DNA of 64,000 nucleotides from an uncultured SAR116 cluster alpha proteobacterium (GTDB lineage: Bacteria; Pseudomonadota; Alphaproteobacteria; Puniceispirillales; Marisalimonadaceae): the NCBI GenBank assembly GCA_902623995.1, contig CACNWE010000006.1:70175-134174 (forward strand), written 5' to 3'. The position numbers and the translations under genes are program-made. This document shows, piece after piece, positions 1 to 11,030 of this stretch. The notes below the pieces were generated by a model that saw nothing but the letters and a program-made list of their open reading frames with translations, was not told the origin of the DNA and did not search any database. Within the stretch, counting starts at the first letter, position 1. Every line of letters starts with the position of its first letter.

Positions 1-572
1 GAGAATTTTTAGCTGGCTTGGTTGAAGTTATCAAATATGGTCTCATTTACGACGTTAAATTTTTTAACAATTTAGAAAATAACTACAAATATATTCTAAA
101 TTATGATCAATTAAAGTTAAATGAAGTAATTAGCAAATCTTGTGAAATAAAATCTTTAATAATTAAAAATGATGAAAAGGAAAATGGTAAAAGAGCTCTA
201 CTCAATCTTGGGCATACCTTTGGTCATGCTATTGAATCATTTGGTAAATATGATGGGAAAATTATTCACGGTGAAGCAGTATCAATTGGAATTTGCTTAG
301 CATTCAGACTTTCAAGTAAGATAGGTTATTGCCCTCAAATTGAAACTGATAGAGTAGTTAATTTTTTTAAACAATTAACCCTACCTACTTCTTTAAAAGA
401 GTTGAATAATTTTCCTATTACAACATCAGAAATGTTAAAAAAATTCAGATATGATAAAAAGAACAAAAATAACCAGTTAACATTTATTCTTAACAAAAAA
501 ATTGGAAAATCTTTTATAAAAAATAATATGGATGAAAATATTTTAAATGAATTTCTAAATGATGAGATATAA
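1..572 (+). CDS. aroB: 3-dehydroquinate synthase, C-terminal part (5' end outside window)
   Basis: AroB converts DAHP to 3-dehydroquinate, the second step of the shikimate pathway, using NAD+ and a divalent metal. The reading frame is open from the first base, so the gene is cut by the window edge and about 189 C-terminal residues remain. The fragment begins with EFLAGLVEVIKYG, the family motif carrying a metal-binding Glu, and continues with GHTFGHAIE and HGEAVSIG, which carry the two metal-binding His residues. Its TAA overlaps the ATG of the next gene (TAATG), suggesting translational coupling. No damage is visible in the part that can be read. Confidence 0.93.
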   Translation, partial: EFLAGLVEVIKYGLIYDVKFFNNLENNYKYILNYDQLKLNEVISKSCEIKSLIIKNDEKENGKRALLNLGHTFGHAIESFGKYDGKIIHGEAVSIGICLAFRLSSKIGYCPQIETDRVVNFFKQLTLPTSLKELNNFPITTSEMLKKFRYDKKNKNNQLTFILNKKIGKSFIKNNMDENILNEFLNDEI

Positions 573-1840
573 TGCCAGACATATTCATATTTTTATGTAA
601 CATACTTTTTTTAATTCTTTTATCAGGTTTTTTTTCAAGTTCTGAAACTGCTTTAACAGCTGTTTCAGAGGCTAGAATCCATGAGTTAGCTCTTCAAGGT
701 AATAAGAGAGCAATAAGCATTGAAAGAATTTTGGCTAAAAAAGAAAAAATGATTAGTACAATTTTAATAGGTAATAATTTAGTAAATATTGTAGCTTCAG
801 TATATACAACAAGCTTTGCTATAATTTATTTTGAGGAGTTTGATTTAATTTTTGTAACCATATTATTAACAATTCTTTTAGTAATTTTTGCAGAAGTTAT
901 TCCTAAAACTTATGCTTTTAGCCACGCAGATCAAGTTGCTTTGACTGTTGCTCCAATAATTAATTTTTTTATTTTTTTATTGACACCTGCTACATTTATT
1001 ACCGAACGTTTTGCAAAAATAGTATCTGGACCAGTAATTAATGATGAAGAGGCAAAAACTGAAGAACTTAGAGGAATGATTAGATTACATGCTGGAAATG
1101 AAAGTCGCGGAAAAGAGCGTGGAAAAATGATGTCTAGTATGCTTGATATGGATGAGGTAACTATAGAAGCTGTTATGACACACAGAGGAGCAGTTACAAT
1201 GATAGATTCTAAGGAAGATCCTGAGCAGATTTTCAAAGTTGTAGGGGAAAGTCCATTTACTAGAATACCAATTTACTCAGGTAATCCTGATAATATAATC
1301 GGTATTTTACATGCAAAAGAATTATTTAGAAATTTAAGAAGAAGGAACTTTAAAAATATAAACTCAATAAATTTATCTGAATTAATGATACAACCGTACT
1401 TTGCTCCAGAAACAACACTATTATTTGACCAATTAGAGACTTTTAAAACTAGAAGAGAACACTTTGCTGTAGTGGTTGATGAATATGGTGATTTTCGAGG
1501 TATAGTTACACTTGAAGATATTCTAGAAGAAATAGTAGGTGAAATTGATGATGAAACTGATTTAAAGGTTAAGGGCCTTAAACCTCAACCAGATGGATCA
1601 TTTATAGTAGATGGTTCTGTGACAATACGAGATCTTAACCGCTCGCTGGGTTGGTCACTGCCAGACCAAAATGCAAATACTATTGCAGGTTTAGTCTTAT
1701 ATGAATCAAAAACAATACCTGAACCTGGACAAGAGTTTAGATTTTTTGATATTAGATTTAGAATACTCCAAAAAAAATCAAATTTTATATCTCAATTACG
1801 TTTATGGAATGAGTTAGGAATAAATAAAAATAAAAATTAA
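572..1840 (+). CDS. CorC/HlyC-type CNNM-CBS membrane protein
   Basis: This 422-residue protein belongs to the CNNM/CorC (HlyC, YfjD-like) family, proposed to act in Mg2+ or other divalent cation efflux. The N-terminal ~150 residues hold several hydrophobic segments, with the CNNM signature around FFSSSETALTAVSE near residue 20. A CBS pair follows at about 200-325 (VMTHRGAVTMID, later VVDEYGDFRGIVTLEDILEE), and a CorC_HlyC C-terminal domain at about 345-415. It is coupled to aroB by a TAATG overlap, an order seen in other alphaproteobacteria. Its stop overlaps the stop of convergent bolA by 4 nt. The transported ion is not evident from sequence. Confidence 0.9.
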   Translation: MPDIFIFLCNILFLILLSGFFSSSETALTAVSEARIHELALQGNKRAISIERILAKKEKMISTILIGNNLVNIVASVYTTSFAIIYFEEFDLIFVTILLTILLVIFAEVIPKTYAFSHADQVALTVAPIINFFIFLLTPATFITERFAKIVSGPVINDEEAKTEELRGMIRLHAGNESRGKERGKMMSSMLDMDEVTIEAVMTHRGAVTMIDSKEDPEQIFKVVGESPFTRIPIYSGNPDNIIGILHAKELFRNLRRRNFKNINSINLSELMIQPYFAPETTLLFDQLETFKTRREHFAVVVDEYGDFRGIVTLEDILEEIVGEIDDETDLKVKGLKPQPDGSFIVDGSVTIRDLNRSLGWSLPDQNANTIAGLVLYESKTIPEPGQEFRFFDIRFRILQKKSNFISQLRLWNELGINKNKN

Positions 1841-2163
1841 GTTTTTTTATATTCTTCTATAGTATATGTTTTTATTATTACTGAATGGAGATCTGATAAA
1901 AATTCTTCTCTCAAGTTTTGATTAACCATTCTATGTCTTTCTATTCTGTTTAAATTTTTAAACTTTTCTGAAACAATTATGATTTCAAAGTGACTTTCTA
2001 CATCTTCTTTAAAGTTTTGATGACCTCTATGTTGTTCAGAGACGTCTATAACAGAAAAAAATTCTGGTTCATAATTTTTTAAAATTAAATTTTCAATATT
2101 AGTTTTTCTTTTCAATAGTATCTCTTTTATTAAATTTTTAAAAAAATAATTCCCACCTTGCAT
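1837..2163 (-). CDS. bolA: BolA family protein
   Basis: This is a 108-residue BolA-type protein. BolA proteins partner monothiol glutaredoxins in Fe-S cluster handling and influence stress physiology. Family features are visible in order: the loop with conserved His (EQHRGH, about residue 45), SHFEIIIVSEKF, the RHRMVNQNLREEF helix, and the C-terminal IHAL-equivalent segment (LHSVIIKTYTIEEY). It lies divergent from the J-domain gene, whose product is also a predicted chaperone-type protein, and convergent with the CorC-like gene (4 nt stop overlap). The first ~25 residues are Lys-rich and diverged. Confidence 0.9.
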   Translation of the reverse strand: MQGGNYFFKNLIKEILLKRKTNIENLILKNYEPEFFSVIDVSEQHRGHQNFKEDVESHFEIIIVSEKFKNLNRIERHRMVNQNLREEFLSDLHSVIIKTYTIEEYKKT

Positions 2164-2206
2164 GGATTACTACATAATTCTATAATTAAAATAAAGAATT
2201 AAATTT

Positions 2207-2734
2207 ATGTTGCATACTAATCAAAAAGAAAAACAAGAAAAGATTTGCTCTAATCCTAATTGTAAAGAATTAGGGGTATATCCTGCGCCCAAATCTAGGG
2301 ATCGGCTTAGAGAATATTTATACTTCTGTATCAATTGTATTCGGGACTTTAATAAATCTTGGAATTATTTTGAAGGATTAAATGAACAAGAATTAGAAAT
2401 TGAAATTAGAAAATCAGTTACTTGGGATCGACCAAGTTGGAAATTTGGGACAAAAAATATAAATTATGATTTTGAGAGAGCTTTCAATAGGTTTGAAAAT
2501 AAAAAAAATATAAAAATTAAAAAAGTATCAAATAAAAAATTAGAAGACGCCCTTAGACTATTAGGCTTAAATCATGACTCAAATGTTAAAGAAGTGAAAA
2601 AAAAATATAAGTTTTTAGCAAAAAAATGGCATCCCGATGTGCAAAATGAAAATCAATCAAAAAATAATAAAGATAAATTTATTGAGATAACAAATGCTTA
2701 TAAAATTATTTTAGAATCTTTAACGAAACCTTAA
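2207..2734 (+). CDS. J-domain protein with N-terminal cysteine motif
   Basis: This 175-residue protein has a C-terminal J domain (about 110-172) with the diagnostic HPD tripeptide in KKWHPDVQ. It would stimulate an Hsp70 such as DnaK. It has no G/F region, no DnaJ zinc repeats and no client-binding domain, so it is not DnaJ itself. The N-terminal half has two pairs of cysteines (CSNPNC near residue 14 and CINC near 43) that may bind zinc, followed by a conserved-looking WDRPSWKFG segment. Proteins of this architecture sit between bolA and cobS in many alphaproteobacteria, as here. The client is unknown. Confidence 0.88.
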   Translation: MLHTNQKEKQEKICSNPNCKELGVYPAPKSRDRLREYLYFCINCIRDFNKSWNYFEGLNEQELEIEIRKSVTWDRPSWKFGTKNINYDFERAFNRFENKKNIKIKKVSNKKLEDALRLLGLNHDSNVKEVKKKYKFLAKKWHPDVQNENQSKNNKDKFIEITNAYKIILESLTKP

Positions 2735-2766
2735 AAACCTAATAGAAACATTTTTGGAGATAAAAT

Positions 2767-3777
2767 ATGAACGAAGTTAGTCTAACTAACAACATGGACT
2801 TTAATTCTGGGACTTTCCCATCTGCACAAACCTTAGTTATCGATTCCGAAAAAACATTTGGTTTTAAAACAAACATGAAGGTTGTTGGATTTAATGAAAG
2901 AACTAAATTTGTACCTGAAATCGACGACAGTTATTTATTTGACGAAACCACAACAAAAGCAATACTTGCTGGATTTTGCTATAATAGAAGAGTTATGATC
3001 CAAGGTTACCACGGTACTGGCAAATCAACACACATTGAACAAGTTGCCGCAAGATTGAATTGGCCATGTGTACGAGTAAATTTAGACAGTCATATATCTC
3101 GTTTAGACCTAGTAGGGAAAGATGCAATTGTTTTAGAAAATGGAAAGCAAGTAACAGAATTTAGAGAAGGTGTACTACCTTGGGCTCTACAAAACCCTGT
3201 AGCAATTGTATTTGATGAATATGACGCTGGAAGAGCTGATGTAATGTTTGTTATTCAAAGAGTCTTAGAGGTTTCAGGAAAACTGACCCTACTTGACAAT
3301 AACCGTGTTATAAATCCCCATCAAAATTTTAGATTGTTTGCAACAGCCAATACAGTTGGACTTGGAGACACCACAGGGCTATATCACGGAACACAACAAA
3401 TAAATCAAGGTCAGATGGATAGATGGTCTATTGTTTCAACCTTAAATTATTTACCAATTGAAGCGGAAGAAGAGATTATTTTATCTAAAGTTCCTAATTT
3501 TAATACTAAGGATGGAAAAGAAACTATAAAATCAATGGTTTCAATAGCTAATTTAACAAGAAATGGATTTATGTCTGGTGATCTTTCTACTGTAATGTCT
3601 CCTAGAACAGTTATAACATGGGCAGAAAACACAAATATTATTGAAGATATTGATTTAGCTTTCAAGCTAACTTTTTTTAATAAATGCGATGAAATGGAGA
3701 GACCAATTTTGTCAGAATATTATCAAAGGTGTTTTGGAAGAGAATTAATTAAAATCGAAAAAAGTCTAGACGCTTAA
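2767..3777 (+). CDS. cobS: Cobaltochelatase AAA+ subunit CobS
   Basis: CobS is the MoxR-like AAA+ ATPase that, with CobT, drives CobN to insert cobalt into the corrin ring in aerobic cobalamin synthesis. The 336-residue length matches the family. Walker A is GYHGTGKST (residues 80-88) and Walker B is VAIVFDEYD (D150, E151). A sensor-1-like [13 protein letters not shown] segment and a conserved GQMDRW motif follow. cobT starts 7 nt after the stop and the pair is surely co-transcribed. CobN and the other corrin ring genes are not in this window, so a role in B12 synthesis is inferred from family only. Confidence 0.93.
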   Translation: MNEVSLTNNMDFNSGTFPSAQTLVIDSEKTFGFKTNMKVVGFNERTKFVPEIDDSYLFDETTTKAILAGFCYNRRVMIQGYHGTGKSTHIEQVAARLNWPCVRVNLDSHISRLDLVGKDAIVLENGKQVTEFREGVLPWALQNPVAIVFDEYDAGRADVMFVIQRVLEVSGKLTLLDNNRVINPHQNFRLFATANTVGLGDTTGLYHGTQQINQGQMDRWSIVSTLNYLPIEAEEEIILSKVPNFNTKDGKETIKSMVSIANLTRNGFMSGDLSTVMSPRTVITWAENTNIIEDIDLAFKLTFFNKCDEMERPILSEYYQRCFGRELIKIEKSLDA

Positions 3778-3784
3778 ACTTAAA

Positions 3785-5608
3785 ATGAGCAAAAATTCAG
3801 AAAATACTCAATTCCAAAATGCTACTGCCTCAACTTTAAAAGCAATTTCTGGAAATATGATTGAAGAAAGAGAAATAAAGTTTTCTGGATCTACAGGTTA
3901 TTTGTCATCTAAAGAGGTTAGATTACCAATAATTTCAAAGGAATTGGATGATACAGAATTATTTAAATTAAGAGGTGAGGCAGATAAGATTGCTCTTAAA
4001 ATTAAGTATCATGATCCTGTTTTACATAATAAATATATACCATCTTCAGATTTATCGTCCCAAATTTTTCAGTTAGCAGAGGAATCTAGAATTGAAGCTG
4101 TCGGATCTAAAAATCTTCTAGGTATAAAGAAAAATTTACAAAATTTAGTTGTTGAAAAATTTAAAGAAACAATTCTATCTGTTCCAGGTGGAGAAGATAA
4201 GGAAGCGTTAGTAAATGCATTGCACTTAGTAATAAGAGAAAAAATTACTGGCTCTAACTCCCCTCCAAACACATCTGTTTCTTTAGAGAAATGGCGACCT
4301 TGGATTAATAACAAAATTGGTAATCTTCTAAACCAACTTGCAGAAAATACTACTAATCAAGAAGTTTTTGCTAAATATACAAATCAATTGTTGTCTGTAT
4401 TACATGCAGATATTGGAGAAAGAGATCCTAATAATGATGGTGAAAACGAGGATACTGAAGAGAACAATCCTGATGAGAATGAAGAAAACAATTCATCTGC
4501 AGAAAGTGAAAGTGATAATGATGAAGATGCCGGATTAGATAGTAGTAACGATGCTCAAGACAATGATCAAGAAATACAGGGTGAAACTCAAGATGCAGAT
4601 GCTGATAATGAAGATGGAGAGAGTGAGGGTGAAATCGTTCCTAATCCTTTGTCAGGTGATAATATAGGTAAAAATAATATTAATTATAATTATCAAGTCT
4701 TTTCTACCAAGTATGACGAAATCGTCAATGCCACAGAGTTATGTGAAGAAGACGAACTTAGCCGACTAAGAGGAACACTTGATAAACAACTTGAAAATCT
4801 TCAAGGTGCTATAGCTAGATTGGCTAATAAACTTCAAAGAAAATTACAGGCCAAACAGAATAGATCCTGGAACTTTGATCTTGAAGAAGGAATGTTAGAT
4901 GCATCAAAATTAGCTAGAGTAATTACTCAACCATTATTTCCACTTTCTTATAAGCAGGAAAAAGATATGAAATTTAGAGATACGATAGTGACTTTGCTAA
5001 TAGATAATTCTGGGTCAATGAGGGGGAGGCCCATAACCATTGCAGCAATTTGCGCTGACATTATGGCTAGAACACTTGAAAGATGTGGAGTAAAGGTTGA
5101 AATCTTGGGTTTCACCACAAAAGCATGGAAGGGTGGTCAATCGCGGGAACAATGGATAAATGAAGGTAAACCAACCTATCCTGGAAGATTGAATGACTTA
5201 AGGCATATAATTTATAAACCAGCAGACGCACCATGGAGAAGAGCAAAAAATTCACTTGGATTAATGCTTAGAGAGGGAATTTTAAAGGAGAACATAGATG
5301 GTGAGGCATTAATCTGGGCACATGAGCGACTATTAGGTAGAGTTGAAGACAGAAAAATCCTCATGGTTATAAGTGATGGCGCACCTGTTGATGATACTAC
5401 ACTTTCTTCTAATAGCGGTAACTACTTAGAACTTCATCTGAAACAGGTAATCTCATTTATTGAAAATAGATCACCAGTAGAATTAGTTGCAATTGGTATT
5501 GGTCACGACGTTACACGTTATTATGATAAAGCAGTAACACTCACTGATGCTGAGCAATTGGGTGGAGCTGTTACTGAACAGCTGGCTGACTTATTCAGTG
5601 AAGAATGA
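3785..5608 (+). CDS. cobT: Cobaltochelatase CobT-type subunit (VWA domain)
   Basis: CobT is the large partner of CobS in the ATP-dependent cobaltochelatase. At 607 residues it has the usual three parts: an N-terminal domain (1-210), a very acidic low-complexity linker (about 215-290, rich in Asp, Glu, Asn and Ser), and a C-terminal von Willebrand A domain (from about 395). The VWA domain has a complete MIDAS start, [11 protein letters not shown], and a later [11 protein letters not shown] segment. A weak hairpin followed by T residues lies just after the stop. Convergent rpmB begins its stop codon only 2 nt downstream. Copies next to bolA and rpmB are common even in alphaproteobacteria with incomplete B12 pathways. 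Confidence 0.92.
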   Translation: MSKNSENTQFQNATASTLKAISGNMIEEREIKFSGSTGYLSSKEVRLPIISKELDDTELFKLRGEADKIALKIKYHDPVLHNKYIPSSDLSSQIFQLAEESRIEAVGSKNLLGIKKNLQNLVVEKFKETILSVPGGEDKEALVNALHLVIREKITGSNSPPNTSVSLEKWRPWINNKIGNLLNQLAENTTNQEVFAKYTNQLLSVLHADIGERDPNNDGENEDTEENNPDENEENNSSAESESDNDEDAGLDSSNDAQDNDQEIQGETQDADADNEDGESEGEIVPNPLSGDNIGKNNINYNYQVFSTKYDEIVNATELCEEDELSRLRGTLDKQLENLQGAIARLANKLQRKLQAKQNRSWNFDLEEGMLDASKLARVITQPLFPLSYKQEKDMKFRDTIVTLLIDNSGSMRGRPITIAAICADIMARTLERCGVKVEILGFTTKAWKGGQSREQWINEGKPTYPGRLNDLRHIIYKPADAPWRRAKNSLGLMLREGILKENIDGEALIWAHERLLGRVEDRKILMVISDGAPVDDTTLSSNSGNYLELHLKQVISFIENRSPVELVAIGIGHDVTRYYDKAVTLTDAEQLGGAVTEQLADLFSEE

Positions 5609-5610
5609 TA

Positions 5611-5910
5611 TTAAGAAGAGCTAACTTCTTTTTTTAAATTTTTTTGAATAGATTTTTTAATTGCTATAGCTTGAGGTGCTAAGACTCTATTACTTGTCTT
5701 TGATAAGTAATCATCTAAACCTCCATTTTTTTCAACAGACTTTAGAGCTCTTACAGATACTTTCATGCTTATGAATTTATCTAAAGACTTACTGAAGAAC
5801 TTAACATTTTGAAGATTAGGTAAAAATTTTCTTTTAGTTTTATTTTTTGCATGACTAACATTATTGCCACTCATAACACTTTTACCTGAAATTTCACAAA
5901 CTCTGGACAT
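5611..5910 (-). CDS. rpmB: 50S ribosomal protein L28
   Basis: L28 of the large ribosomal subunit. The family start MSRVCEISGK and the segments NNVSHAKNKTKRKFLPN and SVRALKSVEKNGG are all present, giving 99 residues. I chose the ATG at 5910 rather than upstream TTG/ATG codons in the same frame, because it gives the family N terminus and GAGG lies 6 nt before it. The 74 nt gap to pyrD carries its own promoter-like sequence (see 5937-5965), so it is probably transcribed independently. L33, its frequent operon partner, is absent. Confidence 0.95.
   Translation of the reverse strand: MSRVCEISGKSVMSGNNVSHAKNKTKRKFLPNLQNVKFFSKSLDKFISMKVSVRALKSVEKNGGLDDYLSKTSNRVLAPQAIAIKKSIQKNLKKEVSSS
5613..5635 (+). 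terminator. Candidate intrinsic terminator after cobT
   Basis: A 6 bp stem AAGAAG/CTTCTT with a 6 nt loop is followed directly by TTTTT on the plus strand, 5 nt past the cobT stop. It lies inside the 3' end of convergent rpmB. The stem has only two G-C pairs, so termination strength is uncertain. Confidence 0.45.
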
Positions 5911-5936
5911 CATATACCTCAAAAATAATCTAATGA

Positions 5937-5965
5937 CTTATAAAATAGCAAGCCTTAGAGGTCAA
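5937..5965 (-). promoter_or_regulatory. Sigma-70-type promoter for rpmB
   Basis: On the minus strand TTGACC (5960-5965) and TATAAG (5937-5942) are separated by exactly 17 nt, close to the housekeeping consensus, with the rpmB start about 27 nt beyond the -10. The match is strong against a very AT-rich background. It is a prediction from sequence only. Confidence 0.55.
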
Positions 5966-5983
5966 GTTAAATGGTAGAGGAAA

Positions 5984-7108
5984 CTAATTTTTATAATTTT
6001 TAAAACCATTAATTGCAACATTCATAGCATCTTTGGGATTATCAATAACACCAACTATATCAAAAATATTTTTTATATTATCTCTTTTCATTAATTTTAA
6101 TATGCCACTTATTATTTGATTTGCAACTAAAGGTCCTTCAAATGTTAGAGAAGAATATAATTGGACTAAATGTGCTCCACACAAAATTTTTACATATGCA
6201 GTTTTACTGTCTGATACTCCACCAGCTGCAATTAAAAATAATTTATAATTGTTATTTTTAATTATTTTGTTTGCTTGTGACAAAATATCTGTGGATTTTT
6301 TAAATAATGGTTTTCCAGACAATCCTCCTAATTCATTAGATTTTTTTGATTTTAGATTACTTTCTCTATCTAACGTAGTATTGGAGATGACCAACCCAAA
6401 AATTTTTTGCGAATGAGCTGTTTCAATAATTGATTTCAATGTTTGCTTATTTATATCTGGAGCAATCTTCAAAAAAATTGGCAATTTCTTATTAAAAGTT
6501 TTGGATGTGGCAATCCCATCCTTAACAAATTTTATAATTTTTTCTAAATTATTTTTTTTTTGAAAGTCTCTTAAGTTTGGCGTGTTTGGTGAAGAAACAT
6601 TTATAGAAACATAATCAGCAAATACAGATAAATTTTCAGCAAGCACTTTATAATCGCTTAACCTGTTCTTACTATCTTTGTTGGGACCAATGTTAATTCC
6701 AACAAGAAAATCACTTCCTACTGGAAATTTTTTTCTATAATGCTCTAATTTGTTTTTGGCTTCTAACATTCCTAAATTGTTAAAACCATTTCGGTTTATT
6801 ATAGCCTTATCTTTTTCTAATCTGAAAATTCTTGGTTTTGGATTTCCATATTGAGGCAGTGGTGTAATAGTGCCAACTTCAGTGAAACCAAAGTTCAAAA
6901 AATGAACTCTGTTTATTACCTCTGCATTTTTATCAAAACCAGCGGCAACTCCAAGTAAATTTTTAAAAATCAAATCACCAATGTTAATTGGAATTACACT
7001 TTGATCTAACCTTGGATGTAAACCAAGTTTCAAGAATTTAATGGTTAGTCTGTGTGCAATTTCTGGATCAAGCTTTCTTACAAAAAAAGTAATAAATTTC
7101 CAAATCAT
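5984..7108 (-). CDS. pyrD: Dihydroorotate dehydrogenase (quinone), class 2
   Basis: PyrD oxidises dihydroorotate to orotate in pyrimidine synthesis, passing electrons to ubiquinone at the inner membrane. The 374-residue protein has the N-terminal helical extension of class 2 enzymes (MIWKFITFFVRKLDPEIAHR) used for membrane and quinone binding. FMN-binding and catalytic motifs follow: GVAAGFDKNAEV, NRNGFNNLG and SINVSSPNTPNLR, the latter with the catalytic Ser of class 2 (near residue 172). LIAAGGVSD is the phosphate-binding loop near the C terminus. It starts 5 nt after lysS and is probably in the same transcript. Confidence 0.95.
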   Translation of the reverse strand: MIWKFITFFVRKLDPEIAHRLTIKFLKLGLHPRLDQSVIPINIGDLIFKNLLGVAAGFDKNAEVINRVHFLNFGFTEVGTITPLPQYGNPKPRIFRLEKDKAIINRNGFNNLGMLEAKNKLEHYRKKFPVGSDFLVGINIGPNKDSKNRLSDYKVLAENLSVFADYVSINVSSPNTPNLRDFQKKNNLEKIIKFVKDGIATSKTFNKKLPIFLKIAPDINKQTLKSIIETAHSQKIFGLVISNTTLDRESNLKSKKSNELGGLSGKPLFKKSTDILSQANKIIKNNNYKLFLIAAGGVSDSKTAYVKILCGAHLVQLYSSLTFEGPLVANQIISGILKLMKRDNIKNIFDIVGVIDNPKDAMNVAINGFKNYKN

Positions 7109-7113
7109 TGAAT

Positions 7114-8715
7114 CTATTCTTTAACTAAGTTACCTAGAATAACATCTTCTAATAATTTTTTAGTTGGTTCAATCCCATAGAGTTTTATGAAACTTCCCAT
7201 TCTAGGTCCTTCAGATTGTCCTAGAACAGTCTCGTACAAGCCTTTAAACCATTCACGTAAATTCTCATATCCAAGTTTCTTTCCAATTGCAAATACTATA
7301 GCTTGAATATCATCAGAAGAGGTGTCATTATTTAATGTTGATAAAGTATTCATTAATTCTGTAATACCTTTTTTCTCTTTTTCATTTGGAAGCCTATACT
7401 TCTTTTGAGGTTCTATTTTCTCTTTGTAATAATTAACAGCTAGATCAATTAACTCATCTAATTCTTTAGTTCTTTTTGAATTAGGTGAGTAGGTTTTGAC
7501 ATATCCCCATACTATATCTGGATCGCTAGCATAACATACGGACACTAAATTTAACAATAATGTATATGTAACAGGAAGGTCATTAGATTTTGGTGAACCT
7601 TTGTGTAAATGCCATACTGGATTATCAATTTTTCCACGATTGTCTTGTTCAGAATAATTTTTCAGATGCGCAAAATATTCATCAGTGGTTTTAGGTATAA
7701 CATCAAAAAAAAGTTTCTTAGCTCTTTTGGGATTTGTATACATAAACAGACTTAAAGATTCAGGTGAACCATATCTCAACCACTCCTCTATGGATAAACC
7801 ATTACCTTTGGATTTTGAAATCTTTTCACCATTGTTATCAAGAAAAAGTTCGTATGAAAAACCAGATGGAGGTGTTCCTCCAAGGACTCTCAATATTTTG
7901 CTAGATAAAATTACACTTTCAGATAAGTCTTTGCCTGACATCTCATAATCTACACCTAGTGCAAACCAACGCATTGCCCAATCACACTTCCACTGCAACT
8001 TACATGATCCTCCAAGAATAGAAACAGCAACTAATTCTTTAGTATCTTCGTCAATATAACTTACAGTATTGTTTTTAGTATTGATTGAAATGATTTTAAC
8101 TTGCAAAACTTTACCAGATTTTGGACAGACTGGGAGAAACGGGCTGTAAGTTTTTTTACGATCTTCGCCTAAAGTAGGCAAAATTATATTTTTTATTTTA
8201 TCGTAATTTAATAAAATTTTTTTGAGTGCCTCATCAAATTTACCACTTTTATAACAATCTGTAGCTGAAACAAATTCATATTCAAAATTAAAGTGGTCTA
8301 AAAATTCCTTTAATTTATGGTTATTATGATCACCAAAACTATTAAATTTTTCAAAAGGATCAGGTACACTAGTTAAAGGATGTTCAATAAATTTCTCAAG
8401 TAAATCTCTGTTTGGAACATTTTCTGGAATTTTACGAAAGCCATCCATATCGTCTGAAAAGCATATTAACTTTGTGTTTCTCTCAGTTAAAACTTCAAAT
8501 GCGTTACGTACAATGTTAGTCCTCGCAATTTCACCAAATGTTCCAATATGAGGAAGTCCTGAAGGTCCATATCCAGTTTCAAAAAGAACAGGGGTATTGT
8601 TATTTTTGGGAGCAGAACTCTCAATTTTATCCAGTCTATCCCTCAAATTTCTAGCTTCAACAAAAGGCCAAGCATTGGATTTCTCTGCAAGTTTTTTAAT
8701 CTCTGATTTTTCCAT
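7114..8715 (-). CDS. lysS: Lysyl-tRNA synthetase, class I
   Basis: This charges tRNA-Lys. It is the class I (archaeal-type, LysK) enzyme, not the class II enzyme of most bacteria; alphaproteobacteria are a known exception. The HIGH-like motif is GPSGLPHIGT (about residues 50-59) and the KMSKS-like motif is KISKSKGNG (about 297-305). A C-terminal helical anticodon-binding region follows. The length of 533 residues fits. TTGTTG and TATATA spaced 16 nt apart in the upstream gap (8716-8795) could be its promoter, but this is weak. pyrD follows within 5 nt. Confidence 0.95.
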   Translation of the reverse strand: MEKSEIKKLAEKSNAWPFVEARNLRDRLDKIESSAPKNNNTPVLFETGYGPSGLPHIGTFGEIARTNIVRNAFEVLTERNTKLICFSDDMDGFRKIPENVPNRDLLEKFIEHPLTSVPDPFEKFNSFGDHNNHKLKEFLDHFNFEYEFVSATDCYKSGKFDEALKKILLNYDKIKNIILPTLGEDRKKTYSPFLPVCPKSGKVLQVKIISINTKNNTVSYIDEDTKELVAVSILGGSCKLQWKCDWAMRWFALGVDYEMSGKDLSESVILSSKILRVLGGTPPSGFSYELFLDNNGEKISKSKGNGLSIEEWLRYGSPESLSLFMYTNPKRAKKLFFDVIPKTTDEYFAHLKNYSEQDNRGKIDNPVWHLHKGSPKSNDLPVTYTLLLNLVSVCYASDPDIVWGYVKTYSPNSKRTKELDELIDLAVNYYKEKIEPQKKYRLPNEKEKKGITELMNTLSTLNNDTSSDDIQAIVFAIGKKLGYENLREWFKGLYETVLGQSEGPRMGSFIKLYGIEPTKKLLEDVILGNLVKE

Positions 8716-8788
8716 AACTTAATTTTAAATAATATTTTTTATTGCTATATAAGATAATAATAGTAAGCAACAAATAATCAAATAATTG

Positions 8789-8826
8789 ACAAAAAAACAC
8801 CTCTAACTAATAAAGCTAGAGGTGTT
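8789..8826 (-). terminator. Intrinsic terminator after groEL
   Basis: A 10 bp perfect stem (AACACCTCTA / TAGAGGTGTT, 8796-8826) with an 11 nt loop is followed on the minus strand by a run of T residues. It lies 22 nt past the groEL stop and ends the groES-groEL transcript before lysS. Confidence 0.85.
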
Positions 8827-8848
8827 ATAATAATAAAGTAGAGCAGAA

Positions 8849-10537
<1,689 letters not shown>

Positions 10538-10576
10538 TCAAATTATAAAGTAATTATTATTTCTTATAGAGAATTA

Positions 10577-10864
10577 TTAACCCATTATTCCCATGATATC
10601 GCTTTCTTTCATGATCAAAAGATCTTTACCATCAAGCTTAACTTCAGTACCGGACCATTTTCCAAAAAGTACAACATCACCTTCTTTTACATCTAAAGGT
10701 TGAATCTTTCCAGTCTCGTCACGTGCTCCGGAACCCGCTGCAATAATCTTACCTTGCATTGGCTTTTCTTGTGCTGAATCTGGAATAATTATTCCACTAG
10801 CTGTTTTCTCCTCTGCTTCGAGGCGCTCAACAACAACTCTGTCGTGAAGTGGCCTAAACTTCAT
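10577..10864 (-). CDS. groES: Co-chaperonin GroES (10 kDa)
   Basis: GroES caps the GroEL chamber. The 95-residue sequence is typical: [20 protein letters not shown], the mobile loop [19 protein letters not shown] (about 21-39), and the C-terminal strand [14 protein letters not shown]. It is the first gene of the groES-groEL operon. GGGAG lies just before the ATG. A possible heat-shock sigma factor promoter lies upstream (10924-10953). Confidence 0.97.
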   Translation of the reverse strand: MKFRPLHDRVVVERLEAEEKTASGIIIPDSAQEKPMQGKIIAAGSGARDETGKIQPLDVKEGDVVLFGKWSGTEVKLDGKDLLIMKESDIMGIMG

Positions 10865-10923
10865 GCCTTTTCTCCCTTATAAAAATGTTAAAGTTAAACA
10901 ATAAATACATTATTGATGGAGCT

Positions 10924-10953
10924 TAAATAGTGTAATTGAATGTAACTTTCAAG
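10924..10953 (-). promoter_or_regulatory. Possible RpoH-type promoter of groES-groEL
   Basis: The minus strand has CTTGAA (10948-10953) and CTATTTA (10924-10930) separated by 17 nt, resembling the CTTGAA and C-TAT elements of alphaproteobacterial RpoH promoters. It lies about 60 nt upstream of groES. I saw no CIRCE element (the TTAGCACTC inverted repeat). This is a tentative call in AT-rich DNA. Confidence 0.35.
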
Positions 10954-11030
10954 ATAAAATAAAAAAAATATTTAAAATATTGCTTTTAAGGTAAAACATC
11001 ACATATACATAAAAAAAGTATAAATTCAAA

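Noticed and set aside
4430..4640. Acidic repeats in cobT as a sign of foreign origin.
   Set aside because: An acidic low-complexity linker is normal for CobT proteins.
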